Shown in pieces: positions 1 through 8,507 of a DNA stretch of 64,000 bases. The translations under genes were made by a program, and so were the position numbers. Positions within the stretch are counted from its first letter, which is position 1. The number at the start of each line of letters is the position of its first letter. Where the stretch lies: assembly GCF_002019645.1 (NCBI RefSeq), contig NZ_KV917374.1, positions 4,920,369 to 4,984,368 of the forward strand, written 5' to 3'. A model generated the notes under the pieces. That model worked only from the letters and a program-made list of their open reading frames with translations. It did not search any database and had not been told where the DNA came from. The stretch is from Litchfieldia alkalitelluris. GTDB lineage: Bacteria > Bacillota > Bacilli > Bacillales > Bacillaceae_L.

Positions 1-589
1 GATCTTATTACCTATTTACCTCCAAACGGGTAGAGGGTTTACTGCATTTGAAGCAGGTCTTTTATTATTGCCTGGTGCTGTCATTAATGCCATGTTATCT
101 CCCGTAATCGGTAAATTATATGATAGCGTTGGTGCAAAGCCATTATTTATTATTGGGATTTTATTTATGATTCCTTCGATGTGGGCTGTAACTGATTTAA
201 CAGCTTCTACTTCTTTCATGTATTTAATGATACGTACCATTATTTTACGTATTGGTTTAAGTTTCATTACGATGCCACTTAATACATCTGCATTGAACGC
301 ATTGCCTAAGCAGTTAGGATCACATGGCTCTGCAGTTGTTAATACTGTACGCCAACTCGCAGGGGCAATCGGAACAGCTGTAGTGGTAACCATTTATACA
401 GTACAAGTTACGGAACATACATCGGAAATTATGAAACAAAATCCAACAGCTTCAGCGGAACAAATTGTAAGTTTATCTTCTATACTAGGTTCAGGTGATG
501 CTTATTTCTTTATGATGATATTAGCAGTAGTTGCAATTCTTTTAACGATATTTATGCCACAGAAAAAAATAAATCAACAGGATCTGTAG
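1..589 (+). CDS. DHA2-family MFS drug-efflux transporter, 3' part only
   Basis: The open frame runs in from the left window edge (frame of base 2) and ends at a TAG at 587-589, so only about 195 C-terminal residues are present. It shows five or six hydrophobic segments. The motif GAVINAMLSPVIGKLYD resembles the loop motif of EmrB/QacA (DHA2, 14-TM) proteins, and MPLNTSALNALP followed by GSAVVNTVRQLAGAIGTA is typical of LmrB/YhcA-like members. By family it would be a proton-driven multidrug exporter in the cytoplasmic membrane. In B. subtilis a DHA2 gene (yhcA) also lies close to yhbH, which supports orthology. The substrate cannot be read from the sequence. Confidence 0.9.
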   Translation, partial: ILLPIYLQTGRGFTAFEAGLLLLPGAVINAMLSPVIGKLYDSVGAKPLFIIGILFMIPSMWAVTDLTASTSFMYLMIRTIILRIGLSFITMPLNTSALNALPKQLGSHGSAVVNTVRQLAGAIGTAVVVTIYTVQVTEHTSEIMKQNPTASAEQIVSLSSILGSGDAYFFMMILAVVAILLTIFMPQKKINQQDL

Positions 590-654
590 TATCTAGACCC
601 ACCAGTCCAAGCAATGCAGATTAAAATGTATAGAAAGAAAGTTGAGTATAGTAA

Positions 655-813
655 CTTCTGAGAATTCGTTTACTAGAAGTTACAGAAATGCCAATTTCAG
701 ATTTCAACAAGCTTGGTTTTTCTTCTCAAAATTATTTTCATACTGTTTTTAAAAAAGTTACTGGGATGACGTCGATTGAGTACAGCAATAAAGTAAACAT
801 TACAAACCATTAG
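655..813 (+). pseudogene. Remnant of AraC-family regulator (C-terminal helix-turn-helix)
   Basis: An open frame between the TAA at 652-654 and the TAG at 811-813 encodes RLLEVTEMPISDFNKLGFSS followed by QNYFHTVFKKVTGMT. This is the second helix-turn-helix of an AraC/XylS protein and its conserved tail (GFSSQNYFxxxFKKxxGMTPxEYR). There is no start codon, ribosome binding site or N-terminal domain. The conserved Pro of the G-x-T/S-P motif reads Ser. I call it a decayed gene end beside the efflux gene. Confidence 0.75.
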
Positions 814-934
814 GGAAAATAATGATTTTGTTTTAAACAAACAGATCGATTTTTACAAAGAACTCCTACTTCTAAATATCGATGTGCCGAAGATCTTTAT
901 TTTTAATAAAGTCTTGTCAAATCCAAACCGACAA

Positions 935-967
935 AAAGAAGACCAGCATCATTAGCTGGTCTTCTTT
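935..967 (-). terminator. Intrinsic terminator of yhbH
   Basis: A perfect 13-bp stem (AAAGAAGACCAGC, 7-nt loop, GCTGGTCTTCTTT) starts directly after the yhbH stop and is followed by a T-run on the minus strand. Confidence 0.9.
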
Positions 968-968
968 A

Positions 969-2147
969 TCACGCATATTTCTTACTCTCTTCTTCCTTCC
1001 TAAAGAAGCTCTTCATCGCATGGAATACATCGGCTTTTTGCTTGAGGATATAATGACGGAACTTTTCATCTGAAATGTTTTTGTACGCAGACATAAGGGT
1101 CGAATGACGGTTATATTGATTCACTTCTCCATATCCAAAGATATTTGATACCTTCATTAATTCTGATACTAACTTTACACAACGTGCATTGTCTGACGTT
1201 AAGTTATCTCCATCTGAAAAATGGAACGGATATATATTGTATCTTGCTGGCTGATACTTATCATCAATTAATTCTAATGCTTTACGGTAAACCGATGAAC
1301 AGATGGTTCCTCCACTCTCACCTTTAGAGAAAAAGTCCTCCTCTGAAACGACCTTAGCTTCCGTATGATGTGCAATAAATTCAATTTCAACCGTTTCATA
1401 TTTAGTTCTTAGGAATCGAGTCATCCAGAAAAAGAAGCTTCGTGCCATGTACTTCTCCCACATGCCCATCGAACCACTCGTATCCATCATCGCTAACACG
1501 ACTGCTTTTGAATCTGGCTTTACGACTTCATTCCATGTTTTAAATTTTAAATCCTCTTGATAAATCGGGTGGAATCCTGGTTTTCCCTGCATCGCATTCC
1601 GCTTGTAAGCTGTCATCATTGTACGTTTTTTATCAATGTTCCCCATTAACCCTGTTTTTCGAATATCATTAAATTCAATGTCTTCCACGACGTTTTCATC
1701 GCGTTCCTTTTGCTGAAGATTCGGTAGCTCCAATTCCTTGAATAAAGCTTCCTCTAATTCCATTAACGATACTTCAGCTTCATAATAATCTTCACCAGCT
1801 TGATCTCCGGCTCCTTGGCCTTTTCCAGGTCCACTTTGCCCTGGACTTGGAGATCCATCTCTCGCAATCACATCTCCCACTTGACTTTCGCCATCACCTT
1901 GGCCTACATGTTTGTTTTTGTCATAGTTATATCTTATTTTGTATTCATCTAAAGACCTTATTGGAATTTTGACAACCTCTCTACCATTAGACATCACAAT
2001 ATTTTCTTCAGTAATTAAATCTGGCAAATTGTTTTTAATGGCTTCCTGAACCTTATCCTGATGTCTTTTTTGGTCATCATGGCCTTTTCGGTGGAGGGAC
2101 CAATCTTCTTGGGAAATGACAAAGTTCCTCTCATTACCTTTTGACAC
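969..2147 (-). CDS. yhbH: Sporulation protein YhbH (DUF444/UPF0229, vWA-like)
   Basis: A 392-residue protein starting at a GTG seven bases after a GGAGGGGA ribosome binding site. The N-terminal part is charged and contains a Gly/Ser/Pro-rich linker at about residues 90-120. The C-terminal half is a von Willebrand A-like domain with the metal-site motif MMDTSGSMG near residue 220. The family (UPF0229, YeaH/YhbH) is encoded with PrkA in many bacteria. In B. subtilis yhbH is a sporulation gene next to prkA. Here it is the next conserved gene downstream of prkA on the same strand, but 1.5 kb of repeats and a small ORF intervene, so co-transcription is uncertain. The molecular role is unknown, and partnership with PrkA is inferred from conserved linkage. 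Confidence 0.95.
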   Translation of the reverse strand: MSKGNERNFVISQEDWSLHRKGHDDQKRHQDKVQEAIKNNLPDLITEENIVMSNGREVVKIPIRSLDEYKIRYNYDKNKHVGQGDGESQVGDVIARDGSPSPGQSGPGKGQGAGDQAGEDYYEAEVSLMELEEALFKELELPNLQQKERDENVVEDIEFNDIRKTGLMGNIDKKRTMMTAYKRNAMQGKPGFHPIYQEDLKFKTWNEVVKPDSKAVVLAMMDTSGSMGMWEKYMARSFFFWMTRFLRTKYETVEIEFIAHHTEAKVVSEEDFFSKGESGGTICSSVYRKALELIDDKYQPARYNIYPFHFSDGDNLTSDNARCVKLVSELMKVSNIFGYGEVNQYNRHSTLMSAYKNISDEKFRHYILKQKADVFHAMKSFFRKEEESKKYA

Positions 2148-2356
2148 GCAAATCCCCTCCTAAAATTTTTTAGTTTTTTCATTCACACTTTTTCATTTTT
2201 GACATACATTATCTTGACGGGTTTTAATGGGTCCATCTTCTTACTAAATAAAAGTGGATTACTCTATACTATGCAAGGTTATAAGATTATTGACAAATAA
2301 TTTAGAAAATTAGGCTTGTACAAGCTGAAAATAGACAGGTATTGAAATATATTGAT

Positions 2357-2410
2357 AAAAAAACTTGGTGTTGGACCTGTATTTTCGGACAGGCGTTCAC
2401 CAAGTTTTTT
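2357..2410 (-). terminator. Terminator of the 50-residue ORF at 2414-2566
   Basis: A long hairpin with outer stem AAAACTTGGTG/CACCAAGTTTT and an inner CCTGT/ACAGG pair starts a few bases after the small ORF. On the minus strand it ends in a run of Ts. Confidence 0.8.
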
Positions 2411-2413
2411 ATG

Positions 2414-2566
2414 CTACTTCTTTTTATGCTGCTTTGGATCTGGGACTTTTCCATCTTTTTTTATCTCTTTATTTGTTTTCAGCTGTTCCATTTCTTTACC
2501 ATGCTGCTTTATTTCTTCTTCATTCCGTGTCATTGAACTATTCTTTGGTTTATCTTTTATAGACAT
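2414..2566 (-). CDS. Small hydrophilic protein, 50 residues, unknown
   Basis: ATG at 2566 has an AGGTGATTG ribosome binding site and the frame ends at TAG 2414-2416. The product begins MSIKDKPKNSSMTRNEEE and ends DPKQHKKK. It is very rich in Lys, Glu, Asn and Gln, with no hydrophobic segment and no Cys. A strong terminator follows immediately, so this is a complete single-gene unit. I do not recognise the family. Composition and position between two sporulation genes would fit a small spore or stress protein, but that is inference only. Confidence 0.65.
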   Translation of the reverse strand: MSIKDKPKNSSMTRNEEEIKQHGKEMEQLKTNKEIKKDGKVPDPKQHKKK

Positions 2567-2639
2567 TCAATCACCTCGTTTAGGGTTTACCCGAATGAGT
2601 AAGACTTAAAACATGAATATAAAGATTGGTGCGACTTCG

Positions 2640-2760
2640 GGACAACTATTCACCTCTCGTCACCTAAACCTGTCTGAACTTAGCTCGACTTTGGACAGCT
2701 TTCCTCTCAGGCACCTAAACCTGTATGAACTTAGCACAACTTCATCCACCTCGGACAGCT
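2640..2760. repeat. Degenerate family B hairpin-arm repeats
   Basis: Three arms related to the 17.2-18.6 kb array occur here: ACCTGTCTGAACTTAGC, TTTGGACAGCTTTCC and CTCGGACAGCT. They are separated by short tracts. They run directly into the first family A unit at 2761. Confidence 0.75.
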
Positions 2761-3480
2761 GTAATAAATAGAGGGAAAAATTCCCCTTAATTAATAAATA
2801 GCACCGAAAATAGATTAAATAGACGGAGAAATTTCTCTTATTTCACTCGAAAAGCTTGAAAATAGGTAATATACTTTGTATAGGGGGAAAAACTCCACCT
2901 ATTTACCCCGAAATGAGCTCTAATTTGCAATTAACGGAAATATCTCCGCTTATTGGAATTCCCCCCACTCGATCCTCAACTAAACCTGTCTAAACTTGGC
3001 TCGACTTAGGACAGCTGTAATAAATAGAGGGAAAAATTGCCCTTAATTAATGAATAGCACCGAAAATAGATTAAATAGACGGAGAAATTTCTCTTATTTC
3101 ACTCGAAAAGCTTGAAAATAGGTAATATATTTTGTATAGGCGGAAAAGCTCCCCCTATTTACCCCGAAATGAGCTCTAATTTGCAATTAACGGAAAAATC
3201 TCCGCTTATTGGAATTCCCCCCACTCAATCCTCAACTAAACCTGTCTAAACTTGGCTCGACTTCGGACAGCTTTAATAAAATAGAGGGAAAAACTTCCTT
3301 TAATAAACAAATAGCCCCAAAAATGGCTTAAATAGACGGAAAAATTTCTCTTATTTGACTCAAAAAGCTTGAAAATAGGTAATTTGCTTTTTATAGGTGG
3401 AAAAACTCCACCTATTTACCCTAAAATGAGCTCTAATTTGACATTAGCGGAAAAATCTCCGCTTATTGGCGTTCCCACTC
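2761..3480 (+). repeat. Three tandem 256-bp units of the four-box repeat (family A)
   Basis: Units begin at 2761, 3017 and 3273, exactly 256 bp apart; the third loses similarity near 3480. Each unit carries four imperfect palindromes of about 24 bp. In unit 1 they are centred near 2778, 2830, 2891 and 2941, so spacings are about 51, 61 and 51 bp. Units 1 and 2 then end with a family B arm pair (CCTGTCTAAACTTGG, GGACAGCT). Arms differ between copies while staying largely complementary: box 3 reads ATAGGGGGA in unit 1, ATAGGCGGA in unit 2 and ATAGGTGGA in unit 3, the last pairing perfectly with TCCACCTAT. The array separates prkA from yhbH. No ORF is credible here. Confidence 0.9.
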
Positions 3481-3651
3481 GACCCTAAAAACCTGTCTGA
3501 ACCTCGCCCCCAGAAAACTTTACCACTTTTATTGTCTAACCTTCCCACATTTCACACAGCTCCTCCCCATACTCCACATTCAACCTTGTCCAAACCAACA
3601 TACGCCCACACTCCACTTATTCCCCTCTCAAACCAAACAAACTCTCCCACA

Positions 3652-3684
3652 CAAAAAAACCAGACCCCACCCCAGCAGGATCTG
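3652..3684 (-). terminator. Likely terminator of prkA
   Basis: On the minus strand CAGATCC and GGGTCTG can pair (one G-U) across a 10-nt loop. A run of seven Ts follows, about 10 bases after the prkA stop. Confidence 0.7.
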
Positions 3685-3694
3685 ATTTTCTCTT

Positions 3695-5593
3695 TTATCG
3701 ATTCAATAGACTTCCAACATAACGCAGTAATTCATTTGCTGACGTTGAATTATAGCCATGCTCATCAATCAGTCTTGCAACAACTTCATTGACCTTTTTA
3801 AGCTGCTGTTCATCCGGAGTCTTCGATGATGTTGTAATTTTAACAACATCTTTCAAATCAGCAAATAGCTTCTTCTGAATCGCTTCTCTTAATCTCTCAT
3901 GGGAATTATAATTAAATCTCTTGCCTTTACGAGCATATGCAGAGATTCGGATTAAGATTTCTTCTCGGAATGCCTTTTTTGCATTTTCAGAGATTCCGAT
4001 TTGCTCTTCTATTGATCTCATTAACTTTTCATCTGGATTCATTTCCTCACCAGTTAATGGATCGCGTAATTTATTTTTATTACAGTAAGCTTCAACATTA
4101 TCCAAATAATTTTCCATTAATGTTTTAGCAGACTCTTCGTAAGAATATACGAATGCTTTTTGCACTTCTTTTTTCGCAATATCATCGTATTCTTTACGTG
4201 CTAAGGAAATGAAGTTTAGATAACGCTCACGATCTTCATTTGATATCGAAGGATGATGCTCAAGTCCTTCTTTCAATGAGCGTAGCACGTCTAAGGCATT
4301 GATTGACGGATTTTCATCTTTACGAATAATGGTTGAAGAAATTCGGTTGATCACATAACGAGGGTCAATCCCGCTCATTCCTTCATCCGCATATTCTTTC
4401 TTAAGCTCCTCCACATCAACTGCATTAAAGCCTTCTACACTTTCTCCATCATATAAGCGCATCTTCTTAATTAAATCAATATCACCTTTTTTAGGTGCCT
4501 TTAATCGAGAAAGAATGGTAAACATTGCCGCCACTTTTAATGTATGTGGTGCAATATGCACTTCGTGAACGTCACTTTCTCTAATCATTTTTTCATAAAT
4601 GCGTTCTTCTTCTGACACTCGAAGGTTATAAGGAACAGGCATGACAATAATCCGTGAGTGCAGAGCCTCATTTTTCTTATTACTAATAAACGAGCGGTAC
4701 TCTGTTTCGTTCGTATGAGCGACAATTAGCTCATCAGCTGAAATCAGGGCAAATCTACCAGCCTTGAAATTTCCCTCTTGAGTTAGGGATAACAAATGCC
4801 ATAGGAACTTTTCATCACACTTAAGCATTTCTTGGAATTCCATCATTCCTCGATTCGCTTTGTTCAATTCCCCATCAAATCGATATGCGCGTGGATCTGA
4901 TTCTGAACCAAACTCAGCAATGGTAGAAAAGTCGATACTTCCAGTTAAATCAGCAATATCCTGTGACTTAGGATCAGATGGACTAAAAGTTCCAATACCT
5001 ACACGCTTATCCTCAGACAAGAAAATTCGTTCAACCATCACATCTTCAATTCGGCCGCCATATTCTTTTTGAAGTCTCATCATATTTAATGGTGAGAGAT
5101 TTCCTTCAATTCGAACCCCATATTCTTGTTGAAAGTCTTCACGCAGATGTTGTGGGATTAAATGTAAAGGATCCTCATGCATCGGACAACCTTTAATTGC
5201 ATATACGGCACCTCGGTCAGAAAGTGTATAAGCTTCCAAACCTCTTTTGAGCATCGTAACTAGAGTTGATTTTCCTCCACTTACTGGTCCCATGAGTAAT
5301 AAAATACGCTTCCTAACATCTAATCGTTTAGCAGCTGGATGAAAATACTCTTCAACCAACCTTTCTAAAGGCTCTTCTAATCCAAACAACTGATGATCGA
5401 AAAATTTATATTTTCTTTTGCCATTGACCTCTTCAATACCAGCGTCTTTAATCATATTGTAAACTCTAGAATGAGCCGATTGAGCAACCCAAGGCTGTTC
5501 TTTAATAATTTCTAAATACTCAGCAAAGGTACCTTCCCACTGCAGACGCTGCTCTTCTTCACGATACTTTTCAATTTTCTTTAAAATATCCAT
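3695..5593 (-). CDS. prkA: PrkA, AAA+ protein kinase/protease of sporulation
   Basis: A 632-residue protein, about the length of B. subtilis PrkA. ATG at 5593 follows GAGGAGG. The AAA+ domain carries the Walker A motif MGPVSGGKST near residues 102-112. A C-terminal PrkA domain with many charged helices follows. The family was described as a Ser protein kinase and later as a Lon-like ATP-dependent protease acting during sporulation; I cannot distinguish these activities from sequence. A sigma-E-like promoter lies 47-75 bases upstream. YhbH, its usual neighbour, is displaced by the repeat array at 2640-3480. Confidence 0.97.
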   Translation of the reverse strand: MDILKKIEKYREEEQRLQWEGTFAEYLEIIKEQPWVAQSAHSRVYNMIKDAGIEEVNGKRKYKFFDHQLFGLEEPLERLVEEYFHPAAKRLDVRKRILLLMGPVSGGKSTLVTMLKRGLEAYTLSDRGAVYAIKGCPMHEDPLHLIPQHLREDFQQEYGVRIEGNLSPLNMMRLQKEYGGRIEDVMVERIFLSEDKRVGIGTFSPSDPKSQDIADLTGSIDFSTIAEFGSESDPRAYRFDGELNKANRGMMEFQEMLKCDEKFLWHLLSLTQEGNFKAGRFALISADELIVAHTNETEYRSFISNKKNEALHSRIIVMPVPYNLRVSEEERIYEKMIRESDVHEVHIAPHTLKVAAMFTILSRLKAPKKGDIDLIKKMRLYDGESVEGFNAVDVEELKKEYADEGMSGIDPRYVINRISSTIIRKDENPSINALDVLRSLKEGLEHHPSISNEDRERYLNFISLARKEYDDIAKKEVQKAFVYSYEESAKTLMENYLDNVEAYCNKNKLRDPLTGEEMNPDEKLMRSIEEQIGISENAKKAFREEILIRISAYARKGKRFNYNSHERLREAIQKKLFADLKDVVKITTSSKTPDEQQLKKVNEVVARLIDEHGYNSTSANELLRYVGSLLNR

Positions 5594-5639
5594 ATGGGCC
5601 TCCTCGATATTTGGTGATGATGACTCTGCGTGTTAATAC

Positions 5640-5668
5640 ACTTTATGCGAGGATGTCCGCTAACATTC
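5640..5668 (-). promoter_or_regulatory. Putative sigma-E promoter of prkA
   Basis: On the minus strand GAATGTT, 14 bp, then CATAAAGT match the sigma-E consensus (KMATATT, 14-15 bp, CATACAHT) with one mismatch in the -35 element and two in the -10. The position fits transcription of prkA in the mother cell. Confidence 0.6.
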
Positions 5669-6079
5669 GTTGAAATTCGAAAGAAACAAGGGGGACAAGG
5701 CAATTATTTTTATACCTCTGATAGCATAAAACAGTCCTCTCTGGGGTTTGACAGAGGATTGTTTGTATTGTTACTTTTGCTTAAATATGCTTTTCATATC
5801 CGAATATAGTTTATAATTAATTCACTAGTCCTCATCCAAGTTTCCATAATTGCTTTATCAAATTAGCATACACTCTCTCTTTGAAATAGAATTGGTCTTT
5901 TCTGAAAGATTGTTGTCAATTGACCCAGTTTTAATTTAATATGTATTATTGTTGCAGAATCTTGGATTTATTTTAGGAAGAAAAGAAAAGATGCCACTCT
6001 AGTTAACTTAAAGACCTTGCAAAAGCAACAAGGTTTACGAAAATAGCTAAATTAAAAAATGAAAAAGGAGATTTATACA
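5669..6079. other. Intergenic region between prkA and the aldo/keto reductase
   Basis: No credible ORF. One hairpin, ACAGTCCTCT pairing with AGAGGATTGT (5731-5762, one G-U), is present, with no strong T-run on the plus strand. The plus-strand reductase promoter should lie here, but I see no convincing -35/-10 pair. Confidence 0.5.
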
Positions 6080-7051
6080 ATGGAAGTTCAACAAAAAGTT
6101 GCCCTACGCCACCTAGGTCACACGGATTTACAAATATCTGCTTTAGGGCTAGGTTGCTGGCAGTTCGGTGGGAATTACTGGACAAAATTAAAACAAAAAG
6201 ACATTGATGAAATCGTTAAGATTTGCCTTAGTGGTGGAATCAATTGGTTTGACACTGCAGAAGTGTATGGAAAAGGCTCATCAGAGATGGCTTTATCTGA
6301 ATCACTTTTCAACATTAATGTAAATGAAGAAGATGCTCTTATTGCTACAAAATGGTGGCCACTTTTTAGACGAGCAAATTCGATTCCTAAGACCATTGAC
6401 CAGCGAATCAAAGCATTAAATGGTAGGAGGATTGATTTATATCAAGTACATCAACCCTTCTCTTTTTCTAGTGTCAGAGATCAAATGAAAGCAATGGCAG
6501 AATTAATTCGGATAAATAAAATCCGTTATGTGGGAGTCAGTAATTTTAGTGCAAAGAAAATGGCAGATGCTGATGATACATTAAAAAAGCAAGGGTATTT
6601 CCTTGCATCAAATCAGGTGAAATATAGTTTATTAGATCGTCGAATAGAAACAAACGGGGTATTAGATACAGCAAAAGAACGAGGCATTACAGTTATTGCT
6701 TATTCTCCATTAGAGCAAGGAATACTCTCAGGAAAGTTTCATAAAAATCCTGAGATCATCAAAAATATGACTGGTCCAAGAAAACATTCGAAACTTTTAA
6801 AGCCAGCAGGACTTGAAAAAACGAAACCACTTATTGACTTATTAGAGAAAATGGCAGCGAAGTACGAAGTGAGTTCTAGCCAAATTGCTTTAAATTGGCT
6901 CATCCATTTTCATGGTGATACGGTTGTTGCCATTCCAGGCGCCACTAAACCTCATCATGCCAAAGAAAACATTGGTGCGTTAAACTTCACTTTAACTCAG
7001 GAAGATATGGATGAAATTAACATCGTATCGAAAACTATAGCTAAATTATAA
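6080..7051 (+). CDS. Aldo/keto reductase
   Basis: The start is ATG 6080, which has AAAGGAG nine bases upstream; an in-frame ATG at 6059 lacks such a site. The 323-residue protein is a standard (beta/alpha)8 aldo/keto reductase. The catalytic tetrad is visible: Asp and Tyr in WFDTAEVYGKGSSE, Lys in IATKWW and His in YQVHQPF. The late motif VVAIPGATKPHHAKEN belongs to the NADP(H) site. It is closest in style to YhdN/IolS-type general reductases that reduce aldehydes or ketones in the cytoplasm. The true substrate is unknown. It is probably monocistronic. Confidence 0.92.
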   Translation: MEVQQKVALRHLGHTDLQISALGLGCWQFGGNYWTKLKQKDIDEIVKICLSGGINWFDTAEVYGKGSSEMALSESLFNINVNEEDALIATKWWPLFRRANSIPKTIDQRIKALNGRRIDLYQVHQPFSFSSVRDQMKAMAELIRINKIRYVGVSNFSAKKMADADDTLKKQGYFLASNQVKYSLLDRRIETNGVLDTAKERGITVIAYSPLEQGILSGKFHKNPEIIKNMTGPRKHSKLLKPAGLEKTKPLIDLLEKMAAKYEVSSSQIALNWLIHFHGDTVVAIPGATKPHHAKENIGALNFTLTQEDMDEINIVSKTIAKL

Positions 7052-7311
7052 AAAAACGCTACGGCGCCCGAATACTAAGCAACATTTATAAGACAGGCGC
7101 TGACTAGGATGAATTGGTTTGAATTCATCTTTGAAGGGACTATTGCTTATCCACCTCAAATTTAATTAGACCTGAGAGCCGGTAGCACTGGAACTAGACA
7201 TTAAAACTACGTAAAAATTTTAAAACGTTAAAAAAGGAAGAGTCTATCACACTTTAGATGTTTAAGACTCTAACCCCACAATTAAATGACAAAATAACTG
7301 AATCTCATTCC

Positions 7312-8202
7312 TTAGCTCGTCACAAAATCTCCACCATTAATGTGAATGATTTGACCTGTCACGTAACTCGAATCCCCAGAGGCTAAATATACATATGCTG
7401 GTGCTAATTCATACGGTTGACCAGCTCGACCCAATTCAGTATCCGAACCGAATGTCATAACATCTTCTGCCGGAAAACTCGCTGGAATTAACGGAGTCCA
7501 AATGGGACCAGGTGCAATGCCATTTACGCGAATTCCTTTTTCAGCTAACTGAAGTGCTAACGTTCGTGTGAAAGTGACAACCGCCCCTTTTGTTGCTGAA
7601 TAATCAAGTAACTGTCTGTGCCCTTTATAAGCAACAATTGAAGCTGTATTAATAATGGTATCTCCTTTTTTCATGTGAGGAAGTGCTGCCTTTGTTAGGT
7701 AAAAATAAGAAAAAACATTGGTTTGAAATGTGTGAACAAGCTGTTCATTGGTAATATCTAATATGCTTTCCTGAACATATTGAACAGCGCAATTATTTAC
7801 AAGGATATTGATTTTCCCAAATGTATCAAGAGTTTTTTGAACAACTAACTGGCTAGAATCAGGATGTCTCATGTCGGCAGCTATTGCAAGGCACTTTCTT
7901 CCAGATCTTTCAATTCGATTTTTCGTTTCAGTTGCATCTCTTTCTTCATTAAGATACACAATAACTATATCAGCACCCTCTTTGGCGAAGGCAATGGCTA
8001 CCGCTTTTCCAATCCCACTATCACCACCTGTAATGACAGCTACCTTACCCTGTAGCTTGCCTGTGCCTTTATACATAGGATCTTCTGACACGGGCCGGGG
8101 TTTCATTAACCATTCGAAACCAGGTTGAAAAGGTTGATGCTGTGGGGGAAACTCTATTTCTTTATCATTTTTTACTTTTAAGAATTCATAAGGATTACTC
8201 AA
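7312..8202 (-). CDS. Short-chain dehydrogenase, YhdF/YdaD-like
   Basis: I choose TTG 8202 as start because AGGAGAGGAG lies eight bases upstream; the frame could extend to 8301, but the extra residues are basic and unlike the family. The 296-residue protein has an N-terminal extension (FPPQHQPFQPGFEWLMKPRP) typical of the YhdF/YdaD/YhxD group. It then has the cofactor motif TGGDSGIGKA, a variant NNCAV in place of NNAG, and the catalytic YSATKGA. The family comprises NAD(P)-dependent oxidoreductases, several of them sigma-B stress genes in B. subtilis. The substrate is unknown. Confidence 0.9.
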   Translation of the reverse strand: MSNPYEFLKVKNDKEIEFPPQHQPFQPGFEWLMKPRPVSEDPMYKGTGKLQGKVAVITGGDSGIGKAVAIAFAKEGADIVIVYLNEERDATETKNRIERSGRKCLAIAADMRHPDSSQLVVQKTLDTFGKINILVNNCAVQYVQESILDITNEQLVHTFQTNVFSYFYLTKAALPHMKKGDTIINTASIVAYKGHRQLLDYSATKGAVVTFTRTLALQLAEKGIRVNGIAPGPIWTPLIPASFPAEDVMTFGSDTELGRAGQPYELAPAYVYLASGDSSYVTGQIIHINGGDFVTS

Positions 8203-8309
8203 TTTTTTTACTCCTCTCCTACTCAGTCTTTTTAGTCTATGTAATAGGCAATTTGAAGGTAACCTAGAAAAAAAGCATCTCTTAAAGAAAACTTTGTCCA
8301 CAATTTACA

Positions 8310-8338
8310 TTCACAAGTGAAATGGGTTAAGATATAAT
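8310..8338 (+). promoter_or_regulatory. Sigma-A promoter of the 31-residue ORF
   Basis: TTCACA (8310-8315), a 17-bp spacer and TATAAT (8333-8338). The -35 element is part of the palindrome TTCACAAGTGAA, which could also bind a repressor. Confidence 0.7.
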
Positions 8339-8381
8339 TAAAGAATATCTGTTGATTTACGTAATCAAGGAGGAAAAAACC

Positions 8382-8477
8382 ATGAAATTAATTCTAATTA
8401 TAGGTGTAAGCTTGACGTTTCTATCGGCAATCTTTGCGGCAGGATACAATGATAAGCCAAGTGCGAAAAACAAATAA
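8382..8477 (+). CDS. Tiny single-pass membrane peptide, 31 residues
   Basis: ATG 8382 follows AAGGAGGA with good spacing and TAA ends the frame at 8477. The product starts MKLILIIGVSLTFLSAIFAA and ends in the polar tail GYNDKPSAKNK. It looks like one membrane segment or an uncleaved signal anchor. It has its own sigma-A promoter and a strong terminator, so it is a complete gene. I do not recognise it. Small bitopic peptides of this kind often modulate membrane protein complexes, but nothing here shows a partner. Confidence 0.75.
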   Translation: MKLILIIGVSLTFLSAIFAAGYNDKPSAKNK

Positions 8478-8478
8478 A

Positions 8479-8507
8479 AAAACGACCCGCTGCTGGGTCG
8501 TTTTTTT
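8479..8507. terminator. Bidirectional terminator
   Basis: AACGACCC, a 6-nt loop and GGGTCGTT are flanked by A- and T-runs. It serves the plus-strand 31-residue ORF and minus-strand trmL, whose stop codon touches it. Confidence 0.9.

Noticed and set aside
3466-3792. 108-codon plus-strand ORF
   Set aside because: It runs through Pro/Thr-rich low-complexity intergenic DNA into the reverse strand of prkA and has no ribosome binding site.
5731-5762. Intrinsic terminator upstream of the aldo/keto reductase
   Set aside because: The hairpin is real, but no gene on either strand ends here and the T-run is poor.
7239-7271. Terminator between the aldo/keto reductase and SDR genes
   Set aside because: AGAGTCT/AGACTCT pair over a 19-nt loop without a clear T-run; too weak to call.
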